Assembly (NCBI GenBank): GCA_963575645.1
Contig: OY754464.1
Location: 33,371,501-33,435,500 of the forward strand
Reading direction: 5' to 3'
Length of the DNA stretch: 64,000 nt
From: Xanthostigma xanthostigma
Taxonomy: Eukaryota > Arthropoda > Insecta > Raphidioptera > Raphidiidae
Positions within the stretch are counted from its first letter, which is position 1, and the number at the start of each line of letters is the position of its first letter. The position numbers and the translations under genes are program-made. A model generated the notes under the pieces. That model had not been told where the DNA came from, ran no database searches, and saw only the letters and a list, made by a program, of their open reading frames with translations. Below are positions 21,813 to 32,106 of the stretch, one piece after another.

Positions 21813-24800
21813 CTGTAATGAATAATTTGTTTGATATTAAATTAAAAAAAGTGATAGAGTAGGTTAAAACTCAGATGCAAGAAATTATTTTTTTTTAGAC
21901 GGTTAGAAAGTAATTTCAACATTAGACCACGTTTTGTGCTTAAATACGCTTTAACTACAAAATAAAATGTGAGTAATTGGAACAATTTTGGAAAATAAAC
22001 TTACTAGATAAAAAATCAAATTGGTGAGTCTGCAAACAAATTCGCAGTTCATCCGGAGTACTCAAAGGAAAACCAGAATCATTACATCTTATAAAATCTA
22101 CCATAAGACTATCCATCACACCAGTTTGGAAATCAGGCAATGTTTGACTAACAGTTTGTTGATTGGTTAAAAACGGTAAAAGTGGTTGAGTGTCAATAAG
22201 GTCTGTTGTTGGCTGATTTAACGAAACGGAAATCCCTGTGTCTATTTCTTCCTTTGCTGCCTGTTCCTGTTTCGGTACAAGATTTAAGCCAGTCTTATGA
22301 TCAACTTTGTGTCGCCGACGTGTATGTTTTAACCAATTTGGGTAATTTGTAAACGATTTTTCACAATAATCACACTTAAATGGACGATCTCCAGTATGAA
22401 CATTGTTGTGTTGCTGTAAGAATTAAAAAACAGTATAAGTAATTGAAATGGTTTTTAAATAACCACTGGGTGAACAGTCAGAAAATAAGAACTATATGGG
22501 TTACATATACAATGAATTCTACATACATGTTTTTAGCTTCGTGTTATAAAAGTTTTCAAAGAAACGGTTCGATTTATGAAAATCGAGTTTTCATAACGTT
22601 TTGGGGTTCTAGGAAACTATTTTGACTACGTACTTTAGGATGGACGTCTATAGGTGTGTGTATGTGTGTAAACAAATTTTTGTATATTATATCTTTAGAG
22701 TTTAGAACAAATCAACCGACTGAGGTAGGGTTTGCTGTATTCGAAAGGGTTTATTGAGACTTAGATCTGATTACATTTTGGAGTCAATCGGTCAAGTAGT
22801 TTCAGATTTATTCAAAGACAAAAAACCAAAAATAACAGTTTTTCACGTTTTTGAAGAAATAGATAAAAAACAATTTAAAAACAAAATAAACAATAAATTA
22901 TAGAACTTTTTCTTATGATCCAGAAATTCTTAACTATTTTTTTTATAACCTTCTTTAATATATTATAAACACAGTAATATCAATTTATTGTAACGTATCT
23001 TACACATAGTAGGAAGTTATAGGGTTGGTCCCCAAGTCAATTGGTTGACAATTTACATATTTTTTCAATTTCAGCAGAAAAATTACATATAGCTCCGGTT
23101 TAAAAAACCAGCGTGCGTCATTTTAAGTATGTGTCAATCCAATAACAACATGAAACAAATTATTTAAAAGTAGGCTCGAAGCTCTGAAAAACATTAGCCC
23201 AAAGCAAAACACCATTATCTGTTCGCCCGAGTGCAAGTCGCTAGTTTTGCTCACTGTTCATCCTTTTTTGTCATAGCGTAATAATATATAGCCAATGTTA
23301 CACGTCAAAAAGTAGACTATTAAAAAGTGAAAGAAGAATGAAATCGGGTCAGTGGTACTTGAGTTATGAAGTAACACAGATATAAACTTCTTCTTTTATA
23401 TTATAATAGTATTATAGAAAACCAGGGTTGAAATTACCTTCAGTTTTGTACTGCTCAAGAAACCTTTATTACATTGAACACAAATGTGAGGTCTGCTCTC
23501 TGCGTGCACCTGCGAATGTACTTTTAAGCAACGTTCAGTCTTGTACATTTTTTTGCAGACCTCACATTTATATGGGCGTGTTTCGCTGTGAAAACTGTAA
23601 TGCCGAGTTAAATGGGATTTTTCAGCAAAACTGCAAGAAAAATATATTGAAAATCAATTAACGTGCCTTTTTTTACAAAGACATTAATTACTACATGTAA
23701 GAATATTTTCTTTTAATATTTCATACCGGGTGAGGCAAAAGTCCCGGAACGGTTGAATATCTCGCATACTACGCATCATATCAAAAAAAAAAAAAAATAC
23801 GTGTCAAATATTTTTCGCAAAACTATTTTTTGATACCACACATGACTCCCCACCCCCCACCCAGTTGGTGGGGGGAGGGGCAACTTTAAAATTTTAAATA
23901 GGAACCTCTATTTTTTATTGCAGATTCGGATTCTATGGGAAAAATTACATCAATTTTGCTTTTTTTCGATTCGCGACCGATGTCGCGGTAATCGCGAAAA
24001 ACTTAAAAAATCAATAATTTCCGGAAAAGTCGGATATTTTGCATATTACGCATAAAATCGAAAAACAAAAAAATACGTATCAAATATTTTCCGCAAAACT
24101 TTTTTTTGATACCACACATGACCCCCCACCCCCCAACCAGTGTGTGGAGGGAGGGGAAACTTCGAAATTGTGAATGGAATGTCATCCATTATTGCGAAAT
24201 TGGATTGATTTTTTAAGTTTTTCGCGATTACCGCGACATCGGTCGCGAATCGAAAAAAGTAAAATTGATGTAATTTTTCCCATAGAATCCGAATCTGCAA
24301 TAAAAAATAGGGGTTCCTATTTAAAATTTTAAAGTTGCCCCTCCCCCCACCAACTGGGTGGGGGGGGGTGAGTCATGTGTGGTATCAAAAAATAGTTTTG
24401 CGAAAAATATTTGACACGTATTTTTTTTTTTGATATGATGCGTAGTATGCTAGATATTCAACCGTTCCGGGACTTTTGCCTCACCCGGTATGTATTGTAG
24501 TACAAGATCCCGATTTGGCTCGATCTTCACCCACCGAGTTTTCTAAAGAAATTTGAATTTGTATTAATAAAGAAAAATTGATTTGGTTGCCATTCAATTT
24601 CTTGGCACAGGTATTATTAATAAAAAAATTAAAGTCGTTAATTTTATTTATTCAACACGCGTGAGTAATATGTAATTTCGGGGCCCTGCTAAACGTGGGA
24701 GAAATAATATATTACTTCACTATAGTGTAATAATGAATTTTCTGGCGTGGGAGAAATCATATATTACTTCACTAGTGTAATAATGAATTTTCTGGACCAA

Positions 24801-27800
24801 TAGAAACTCAGTAGCAAGCCCAAGCGCTAAATAATGAAAAAAACTGCAAGTAGCTTCTGGACCAATAGGAGCGTGGTAGGCGGTATTTATACTTATATGA
24901 AAACAGCATCGCAATTCAGCGAAATCATGGCAATCTTGTGTATACACTGACGGTGGTACGTCAATCAATGAAGTGATTTATTATTTTTCCCTCTTTTATC
25001 AGGGCCCCGATTACATATTACTCCTGCTAGTTGAATAAAGTATTATGTGCGACTATTGATCGAAGGAGAATATTCCACTCGCGTGTGTTTTACCGCACTC
25101 GCTGCGCTCGTGCGGCAAATTTCACGCTCATGGAATCTTCTCCTTCTCTCACTAGTCGCACAATATACTATTCTGAAATGTAGTTATCGAGTTTTCAGAT
25201 AAATTTATTACTAATCGAAAGTAAAGTTTGGTCGCCATTTTGAATCCTGGCACAAAACCAGGTAGACAGGCACCTTCGAATTAGTATTTTGCTGTTATAG
25301 GATTTTCTACATTGTCATATTGGCGATGCAAAGATTAAAATGATGAATCACGATTAAGTGAACAAATCTGTTGCTAATAAAAGTAGAAATAAAAAATATT
25401 GTTGTGTTCTTCAATGTAGTATTTATGGAAATTCAGAAATAAGTTCACATTTGTTTCCAAAAGATGTAAATATGCAGATAAAAATTGAAAATTGGTTTAT
25501 GATTAGGCAAACCGATTTCACCCGCAATGAGAGTTTGGTCTCATTTTTAGTCTTCGGACTATATTCCAAACAGTAAGTTTTTTTATTTTTTTTTTATTTA
25601 TGGAAAAAAAGTGTGTTTCGACTACCAGGGTTATTAGCACTACTGCCATAAGGCATATTATACAATAACTTGGATAACAATCATATCATACAATACGGTA
25701 TAGGATACATGTAAAGGCATGGTATATTATGGTTTAATTGTTTTTCTCGTCCTATGTGGACATAGAGCACGAAAGAAGCATAATATGGTTGTCAGGGTTG
25801 TGTTCAGAATATCCTACCCTAGACGCCCACAAGTTTCATTCATTTTGATGTATTCAGGTTCATAAGCTTCCCTTGTAAGTTTTTGTAACAATGAAAATAA
25901 ATTTTTGATCAATAAATAATTTAGCACGCAGTTGTATTTTTTTCATTTTCAAATATCAAAGTCATAATTAGATCCATACCCGTTTACTATTCTGTGAATC
26001 CTGCAGACGCTTTCATAACATCGATTATTGACAACATATTTATCGTCTTTGAGCTAGAAACCACATAAATTTAATTTACTTTCATTAATTAAGATTCACT
26101 GTGATATAAATTGTACGGAAATCTATCAAGTGGCGTTCTTAGGTAGCTTCAAAATTTAGACACTAGTGGCGCTAGTTAGAATATTTGCATCGCCATAGCA
26201 AGGAAAGTATTTTTGATACGCGACCTTTGCGCCATCTCGTGTTTTTTTTTTTTAATTCTGGTTCAGTCAAAGCATAGTGCCATATGTTTTACGTGGATTT
26301 TAACAAGGATTAATTGTTGAATAAAATGGAAAAAAATATCAAATCCTAAGTGATGTGTTGATGATTGTAAAAATACACCAACTAAAAATCCAGAATTACA
26401 ATTCCACCGTTTTCCTGGATTTTCTTATGAATTAGAGAGGAAAAAATGGATTGCAGTAGTATGTCATCAAGCGTAATAAAATTTTATTTTACGTCTGTAA
26501 TCATTATAGAGGAGTGGACTGGGAAAAAAAGCCTTGAATCTGGTGTGCCTCGAATCGAAAAATGTTTCCTACAAAAACTGTAGAGCCGAGCACCCCCGAC
26601 ATTTTGGTATAGTTTGTGACCCCATGTCGAAGGGGGTGGTGGAGGATATGACGCTTTAAAGTTCAGGAAAACCTACAAATATTGGAAAATGTGTAATTTA
26701 GTGAGTTTTCTTGAGAAGTTGTTACCCGATAATGATTGTGCCCCACATGTAGTGCTGAATACACCTCACGATTACTTAGTGCAATATGAAAAAATCGAAC
26801 GTAATGTAATTATCAAAACGCGCTTACCATTTTCCACACTTATCACATTTGTGGGGCCTCTCTCCTGTATGCTGTTTGACATGCTGCTGCATATTTACTT
26901 TCTGTGTGAAAGTTTTACCGCATTTGTCACACATGAATCGTCGGCCCAATTTATGAACATTCATGTGTGCAGTTAAACCGCCTCGCGTGTGGAGACTAAA
27001 ATAATACTTCGTGCTAATAATTTTCTTGATAATAAACAACAGATTACTTAATTTGCTTTATTAATTTATTTATACTTACACTTTTCTGCACACAGTACAA
27101 GGAAAATCTTCACGCTGAGTTGTGCGATGTTTTTCTAAATGAATGCCAAGACCGTTTTTTGTTACAAACGACTTACCACACTCTTCGCAAATAAATGGTT
27201 TCACAGCAGTATGACGAGCTAATGTATGTAATTTCAACATGCTTTTTAAACTAAAACCTTTGTTGCATGGTTCACATCTGCAAATATAAATATTCTATTA
27301 AAATTTGAAATAAATTTAGATTTTTCAGAATAAAACGAACAAAACTAAATCATTACAAGAACATTAATATTCATTATTTAAGCTCGAAACCGTCTATTTT
27401 AATAAAAAAAAACTGGTTTGATTCTTGTTTTCATTCCTTTAATAATAAATAGTAACTCTTTTACACGTTCTTTATTTTCCACTGGCTACACAGAATTATA
27501 CAAATTAAATTCAAATTATCTACATATTTATTTTCAAATTCAGGTCTGTGTACTTTCTTTCGTTATTAAAATTTTTGACACAACCAAATATCTTAAAAAA
27601 ACATTTTTATTACACAAAATACTTATGAGTAATTTGCATGAGTCACTTACTTGTGTCGATTTTCAGTAATGTGTCGATAACAGTGAGATCTAAAAGTTGT
27701 ATATTTGTTCACAGTTTTATTACAATAGGAACATGTATACACAGGTTCAGCTGCGTGAGTTTCGATGTAATGAGACTCGAATTGAGTTCTGTATACGAAA

Positions 27801-30800
27801 ACTTCAGAGCAAACATTGCATTTTACACCCCAATGTGCCTTCCATTCTTCATTTACAATTTTTTTCATTTCTTCATTTAATTCAATACCACCTAAAAATA
27901 GTAAACGGCATAAATCAATATTATTTTAGGATCTCATTTATTTGACGTTTCCCTTTAGGGACATAACTGGATCACAGCAAGTGCCAGACATATTTTTGAC
28001 TCCGTAATATCTCACAGATTTATTAAATCTTTAATTACTGGCAATTTCGAACTACTGAAGACTGGATTAGTGAAATTCTATTGTATTTAAAATAATCTTT
28101 TATTATTATTCTATTGTAATATGAAAATTTAAATGTAGCATTTAGGGATCGACTGATACGATTTTTTCCATTGATACCGATAATCGGCCGATACCGATAT
28201 TTCCATAGCCGGTATCGGTATCGGCCGATATTATCGACCATAGAAAATATTTTAAACTCAAAGCTCTATTTTACTTATTTTAATGCCTTTTTTTGAAGAA
28301 GACTCAATTTTTTTAAAAAGTTTATTTTAATCTTTTACTTTTTAGTGCTTCGCAATATGTAATTCACACGTCATTAACTTATTATCACCACCTTCTTCCC
28401 AAATATTTTAATACTAAATTAGAAAAACACTGCTGAACCGATTTAAGTTAAATTTATGTGTAACCCCCTTGAAGATATGCCCTATTAAACAGAAAAAAAA
28501 AATATATAATCAAAAACGGTCGATACATAAAAAAAAAATATTGTACCAATCCGTAAACATTCTGAAAAACATGGTGTAGAAATTTTTCAAATCAGTTAAC
28601 CTCTTGAAACGTTATTGAACAAACATAAATATATTATGTAGGTATTATAGGTGCCTATATGACAAATTTTTTTAATCAGTTAAAAATCGGTTCTTATGCT
28701 TCCTATAGAGTATAGAAACAATTTTCTTATGTGAACTCTGAAATGAGGACTTTAGAAATTTCTGTTTAATCAAAAAAATCTGTGACATTTTATTCATATT
28801 ATACATAGCATATAGCAGTTACAGCCATTTTCGCGTGTATAAACGATTTATTTGTGAGACCGTTATAAAACTAAATACTAATTTCTCCATTTAATGCTTA
28901 ATAAAAGTGTGATATTTAAGTACCTTAATTTTTTATTTACCTATTTTTATTAAGCATTAAATGAGAAATAATTAGTATTAGGCCGATAAGCCGATATCGC
29001 ACTATTTATATCGGCCGTTTTTGGCTGATAACCAATATGATATCGGCATTGGTCGATCCCTAGTAGCATCATCGGTGGACTAAAATCATACCTGTCAAAT
29101 TTCACATGATGAAATTTTCATTTTAAAAAAATTCAAATCTATCAAGTCAAAACGCAAATAAGAAGACGGGGAAGATTGTAGATAGTGATTAGTGAAGTAT
29201 TTGAGGGTAAAAAATATCTGTATATATTTTTTTAGATACCTGCTTCGCGTTTAAAAACTTTGTCTGTTTCCATATCTGGCACTCCATCATCACTGCCTTG
29301 ATCATCTTCAGTTTCATCATCTTTTTCAGATTCTTCATTGTCAATACCTTCATTATACAATTTCTCATTGGAATGCGTAAAATTTTCAACATCTGCGTTA
29401 CTTTGTGCAGGCTTTATATCTATAAGCTCATTAATTTCTGTACCAGATATAATTCCAAGATTGTAGTTCAGAACATCTTGACAAAACATTTCCTGTTGTG
29501 CATCTGGATTAAGAGAACTGAACGTTTCGTGAGTTATATTATCGCATCTCGATGAATTGTCATTAGATATTTCTTCATCTAAAACACGTTCGCATCTGTC
29601 TATTAAGTTCTTATTGTATTCATCATCTGACATTATAGACGCAAAATCGTCGTCATCATCTGGATTTGAATAAAATATTTCATTTTCGGCAAATGAATTT
29701 TTTTGAGGTTGTAAAGGTTTTCTTCTTGATCGTTTTTGTATATTTTGAAATGACGATGGTAGAAACACATCTTGATTGTTTAAATCACCTTAAAAAAGTA
29801 ACGAGTTCTTTAGTGTTCATTTTATTTTATTATCTAAATATATAAAATCAGCAGCTGAAAGAGATGAAACCAACTTTATATTCCCAAACAGCTCTGATTA
29901 CTTATAGATATAGATACTTTATTCCTCAAGAGACCTATTACAGGTGTAGAATCGTCAATACAAAAGTAAATACAAAGAATACCCAACAATATAGTTGTAC
30001 ATCATCAATTTTTAAAATTTAAATATTCTGATATGTCATAGAAACTATTATTTGCCAAAAATGTTTTTAATTTTCTTTTGAATGCATTTGAATTTTTAAT
30101 ATTTTTAATATATGCGTTTTCCTGAATCATATCATTATCAAAGTAATCAAAATTACGTTAGGAATGTAAATTAGTTTGAGCGAATTTTCCATTGCACAAT
30201 ATATATTATGACAAAATTGGAAAAATTACTTATGATCGGGTTCTATAAATGTTAAATCTTTTGAGTGACCTTTTTCGAAAGAGGTTCTATTTTTATTAAT
30301 GCACACACCATTAGAATTATATGCTCTATTAGTAAACTGACGTGGCACGCGAATCTGCTTATAAACGTTCGCATGCAAACGTTTCTAAGCAAATGCGCAT
30401 GTCATAAGTTTACTGACGGTTCAGGATCGTTGTGTAAATCGAGTTAATATCGTCTTGCGTGTAACTAGGTATATCTAGATCAGGGGCGGGCAAATCTTTT
30501 GATCGCCGGGCCACACAGCTGATGAAAATTTCACCGCGGGTCAAAAATTTCCTCACATTCTATTTCCGCATTTGGAAGCAAAAAAAAGATCCTCAGGTCC
30601 TATTTTCATCTGTTCTGGCCCTTGCTATTTCTTTACTATTTTTATAAAAATTTATAAAATGCTTCGCGGGCCGGACAAAATTGTGCTGCGGGCCGGATTC
30701 GGCCCGCGGGCCGCCATTTGCCCTAGATTAATTTTGCAAAAAATTGATTGAAATTGTAGTTTCTCAAAAAATTTAATCCTCAACAAAATGAAACTATTTT

Positions 30801-32106
30801 TAGACTGTTTCCAGTTCGTAATAATGAGAATCTAGAACAATAGTTGTAAGAAAAACAAACATAAGTTCACATAATAAGGCCACAATGCCTGTATTAAGCA
30901 AATACACTAAACTGTTGGCAGGGTTTGGTACTGTGATCCGAGTTTTTACTTATGGTTACCACAGTACCATATTAAATAGCAGTTAAGAATTTATTTTACA
31001 GCAGGTACGTAGCTACTGCTATATCAATGATACGGGGCCCCCGGGCTGCAGGGGCTTCGCCGCAGTAGGGTAGAAGCCCCCCCCCCCCCGACGCATTTTG
31101 TACAAGGATCGTCTAGGACTAGCTACGCCACTGGTTTACAGATGAATTTACTACTTGTTATACTAAAAAACAGTAGTACATTCCGGCTTCTATAGCTTAG
31201 TCGCTATTGTGTTTGCTTCATACGCAGAAATTTCTTTGTTTTTTTTTCAACTTTTCCATATACCACTTTGATTATATTTACATATATTTTTATTTACTCT
31301 ATTTAATTATTTCTTTATCATACAGTGATAGACTTAGAAGGGTATACACTTTTAGTTTGCCAACTAATTTATTACTAGACCAGGAAGAAATTTAAGTGAC
31401 TTAAGCAAATATTATATAATTCTGTCGAATTCTTCTTGACAAATCTAAATCGAAATCATTCAAACCAACCTACCCTTCGAAAAGTTAAGACCGAACGTTA
31501 AAAAAATATATAGGTATAATACCTACATGTCTAATTGGTAACCTTCGTTTTTTTTTTTTTTTAATTTTTACAAGATGATTAATAAACAATTTGATAAGAA
31601 AGGAAAACAATGATTTTTTTATGAAACAGAAGAACTTACTTTTAGAACTGGTTACAATAGAATCTAAACATTCATTTAAGGGTAATGTCAACTCATCTCG
31701 AATGTTAAAATCTTCAAAATCTTCCACTTTTAGGTCTTCGTCTTTAATGTCAATATCACAAAACTCATTTTTAACTTCAGCACTAAGCGGCAAAGACAAA
31801 TCAGTTTCTGAATGCCTCATTTCGAAATTTAAAATGTCTAAAAATAAAAGCGAGTAAACTGTAATAACCAATACAAATCATGGTATGCAATTCAAAATAA
31901 TAATAATATAACCAAACAAAATAAGCTAAAATATCATGAGAACATTAGAAAATAAGTACTACTAATAAATCTACAATAATAGCTACTGGTTTATAACTAG
32001 ATTATTTTGACTATGCAGATACGAAAAAATTGCCATTAAAATAAATAATAATATAATTACAAAAAGAATTATAAATTATGATTGTAAACAAACTTACCAT
32101 CGCCAT
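21613..32106 (-). CDS. Ten-finger C2H2 zinc-finger protein
   Basis: A nuclear, presumably sequence-specific DNA-binding protein of about 712 aa; target and pathway are unknown and I do not recognise a named orthologue. Coding exons: 31640-31820, 29240-29788, 27651-27891, 27080-27277, 26828-26995, 23438-23630, 22005-22413, 21613-21812; all junctions keep phase. Residues 1-243 are acidic and low-complexity (DDDDD, EESEKDDETEDDQ), residues 268-545 hold ten C2H2 fingers with TGERP-type linkers between some, and the tail (about 546-712) is Gln/Pro/His-rich, ending HIPPL-like (IHPPL). The exon 6/7 junction converts an apparent Trp codon to Cys, completing CDKCGKCF, which supports the splice. A non-coding or alternative first exon is proposed at 32098-32106. 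The acidic and Gln-rich ends resemble activation regions, which is inference. Confidence 0.9.
22005..22413 (-). CDS. Zinc-finger gene exon 8 (fingers 9-10 and linker)
   Basis: Acceptor TTCTTACAG, phase 0. It completes finger 9 (HNNVH), encodes finger 10 (CDYCEKSF...HTRRRH) and a Gln/Thr-rich linker. A good donor GTAAGT at 21999-22004 joins exon 9 in phase 1. If that donor is skipped the frame continues to a stop at 21955-21957. Confidence 0.9.
22414..23437. other. Zinc-finger gene intron 7
   Basis: Contains a fragment near 22560-22680 (TTTTGGGGTTCTAGGAAACT, then GTGTGTATGTGTGTAAAC) that resembles 61790-61870, so a shared dispersed repeat. Nothing else recognised. Confidence 0.5.
23438..23630 (-). 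CDS. Zinc-finger gene exon 7 (fingers 7-9)
   Basis: Acceptor TTTCTTGCAG, donor GTAATT, phase 2 in, 0 out. Its first base turns the split codon TG+T into Cys. It encodes the rest of finger 7, all of finger 8 (CEVCKKMY) and the first part of finger 9 (CVQCNKGF). Confidence 0.93.
23726..24488. mobile_element. Long foldback MITE flanked by TA
   Basis: Arms of about 285 bp (23726-24015 and 24203-24488) are close inverted copies, starting CCGGGTGAGGCAAAAGTCCC, with flanking TA dinucleotides as for Tc1/mariner superfamily insertions. G-rich GGGGG and C-rich tracts recur in each arm. No transposase. It lies in intron 6 of the zinc-finger gene. Confidence 0.75.
24666..25021. mobile_element. Short TIR element (TAATATGTAAT ends)
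   Basis: Ends TAATATGTAATTTCGGGGCC and the inverse GGCCCCGATTACATATTA. Internally a roughly 50-bp block with ATATTACTTCACTA and GTGTAATAATGAATTTTCTGG is directly repeated (about 24697-24796). Target duplication is not clear. Confidence 0.6.
25358..25572 (+). pseudogene. Broken THAP-domain exon 1
   Basis: The plus strand reads KKYCCVLQCSIYGNSEISSH, the C-x4-C start of a THAP zinc domain (here with an extra Cys), continuing to HLFPKD and later DFTRNESL. The expected C-S-x-H-F end is found only in another frame, as VWSHF then an in-frame TAG, then SSDYIPN. So there is a frameshift, a Cys-to-Trp change and a stop. A consensus GTAAGT follows at 25573. No ATG opens the frame. THAP domains occur in P-element-derived transposases and chromatin proteins; a transposon origin is likely. 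Confidence 0.6.
26354..26476 (+). pseudogene. Second THAP-like fragment
   Basis: Reads CVDDCKNTPTKNPELQFHRF then PGFSYELERKKWIAVV before a stop at 26474. This matches the first half of a THAP domain (C-x3-C, FHRFP, W in the basic helix). A stop codon directly precedes the first Cys and the C-terminal CxxH half is missing. It lies 0.8 kb from the other THAP remnant but differs in sequence. Confidence 0.5.
26828..26995 (-). CDS. Zinc-finger gene exon 6 (fingers 5-6, start of 7)
   Basis: Acceptor TATTTTAG, donor GTAAGC, phase 2 in and out. It completes finger 5, encodes CDKCGKTF with the linker HTGERPHK, and begins finger 7 (CDKCGK). Confidence 0.93.
27080..27277 (-). CDS. Zinc-finger gene exon 5 (fingers 3-4, start of 5)
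   Basis: Acceptor ATTTGCAG, donor GTAAGT, phase 2 in and out. It encodes CEPCNKGF, CEECGKSF and the two cysteines CTVC of finger 5. Confidence 0.92.
27651..27891 (-). CDS. Zinc-finger gene exon 4 (fingers 1-2)
   Basis: Acceptor TATTTTTAG, donor GTAAGT, phase 1 in, 2 out. It encodes CNVCSEVF and CSYCNKTV fingers, residues 244-323. Confidence 0.92.
28143..29062. mobile_element. Non-autonomous hAT element, 8-bp TSD (7/8)
   Basis: Starts TAGGGATCGACTGATACG and ends with inverse TTGGTCGATCCCTA. Flanks GTAGCATT and GTAGCATC match at seven of eight bases. Subterminal ATCGGCCGATA motifs repeat at both ends, and there is an internal inverted repeat around 28880-28975. It lies in the intron between zinc-finger gene exons 3 and 4. 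Confidence 0.85.
29240..29788 (-). CDS. Zinc-finger gene exon 3 (acidic region)
   Basis: Acceptor TTTTTTAAG, donor GTATCT, phase 1 in and out. It encodes residues 61-243: a basic KRSRRK patch followed by a strongly acidic segment. The basic patch could be a nuclear localisation signal (inference). Confidence 0.88.
30483..30727. mobile_element. Short GC-rich hAT-like element
   Basis: Begins CAGGGGCGGGCAAATC, typical of hAT ends, and ends with the degenerate inverse GCCATTTGCCC; repeated CGGGCC motifs lie near both ends. CTAGAT flanks both sides. No coding capacity. Confidence 0.55.
31012..31130. mobile_element. Possible short hAT-like MITE
   Basis: Ends ACGTAGCTACTG and inverse CTAGCTACGCCACTGG are partly complementary, with a C-rich core (C14 near 31078). 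Boundaries and target duplication are unclear. Confidence 0.35.
31640..31820 (-). CDS. Zinc-finger gene exon 2 (chosen start codon)
   Basis: Acceptor TTTTTAG at 31838; ATG at 31818-31820; donor GTAAGT. It encodes an acidic N-terminus with VKNEFCDIDIKDEDLKVEDF. Phase 1 out. Confidence 0.82.
32098..32106 (-). other. Possible first exon of the zinc-finger gene (ATGGCGATG before GTAAGT)
   Basis: ATGGCGATG is directly followed by a consensus GTAAGT donor, which looks like a 5' exon. Its phase (0) does not fit the next exon, which would hit a stop at once; a weak donor four bases later (GTTTGT) would fit phase 1 and give MAMVN before ILNFE. The ATG at 31820 was therefore used as the start, with this exon treated as mostly untranslated. 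Confidence 0.45.

Larger units (their letters stand above)
29789..31639. other. Zinc-finger gene intron 2
   Basis: Intron between exons 2 and 3; holds two hAT-like short elements listed separately (30483-30727 and 31012-31130) and otherwise AT-rich sequence. Confidence 0.5.

Noticed and set aside
21561-21818. 85-codon plus-strand open frame opposite zinc-finger exon 9
   Set aside because: The minus strand fits an exon with exact phase and splice site; the plus frame has no resemblance to a known family.
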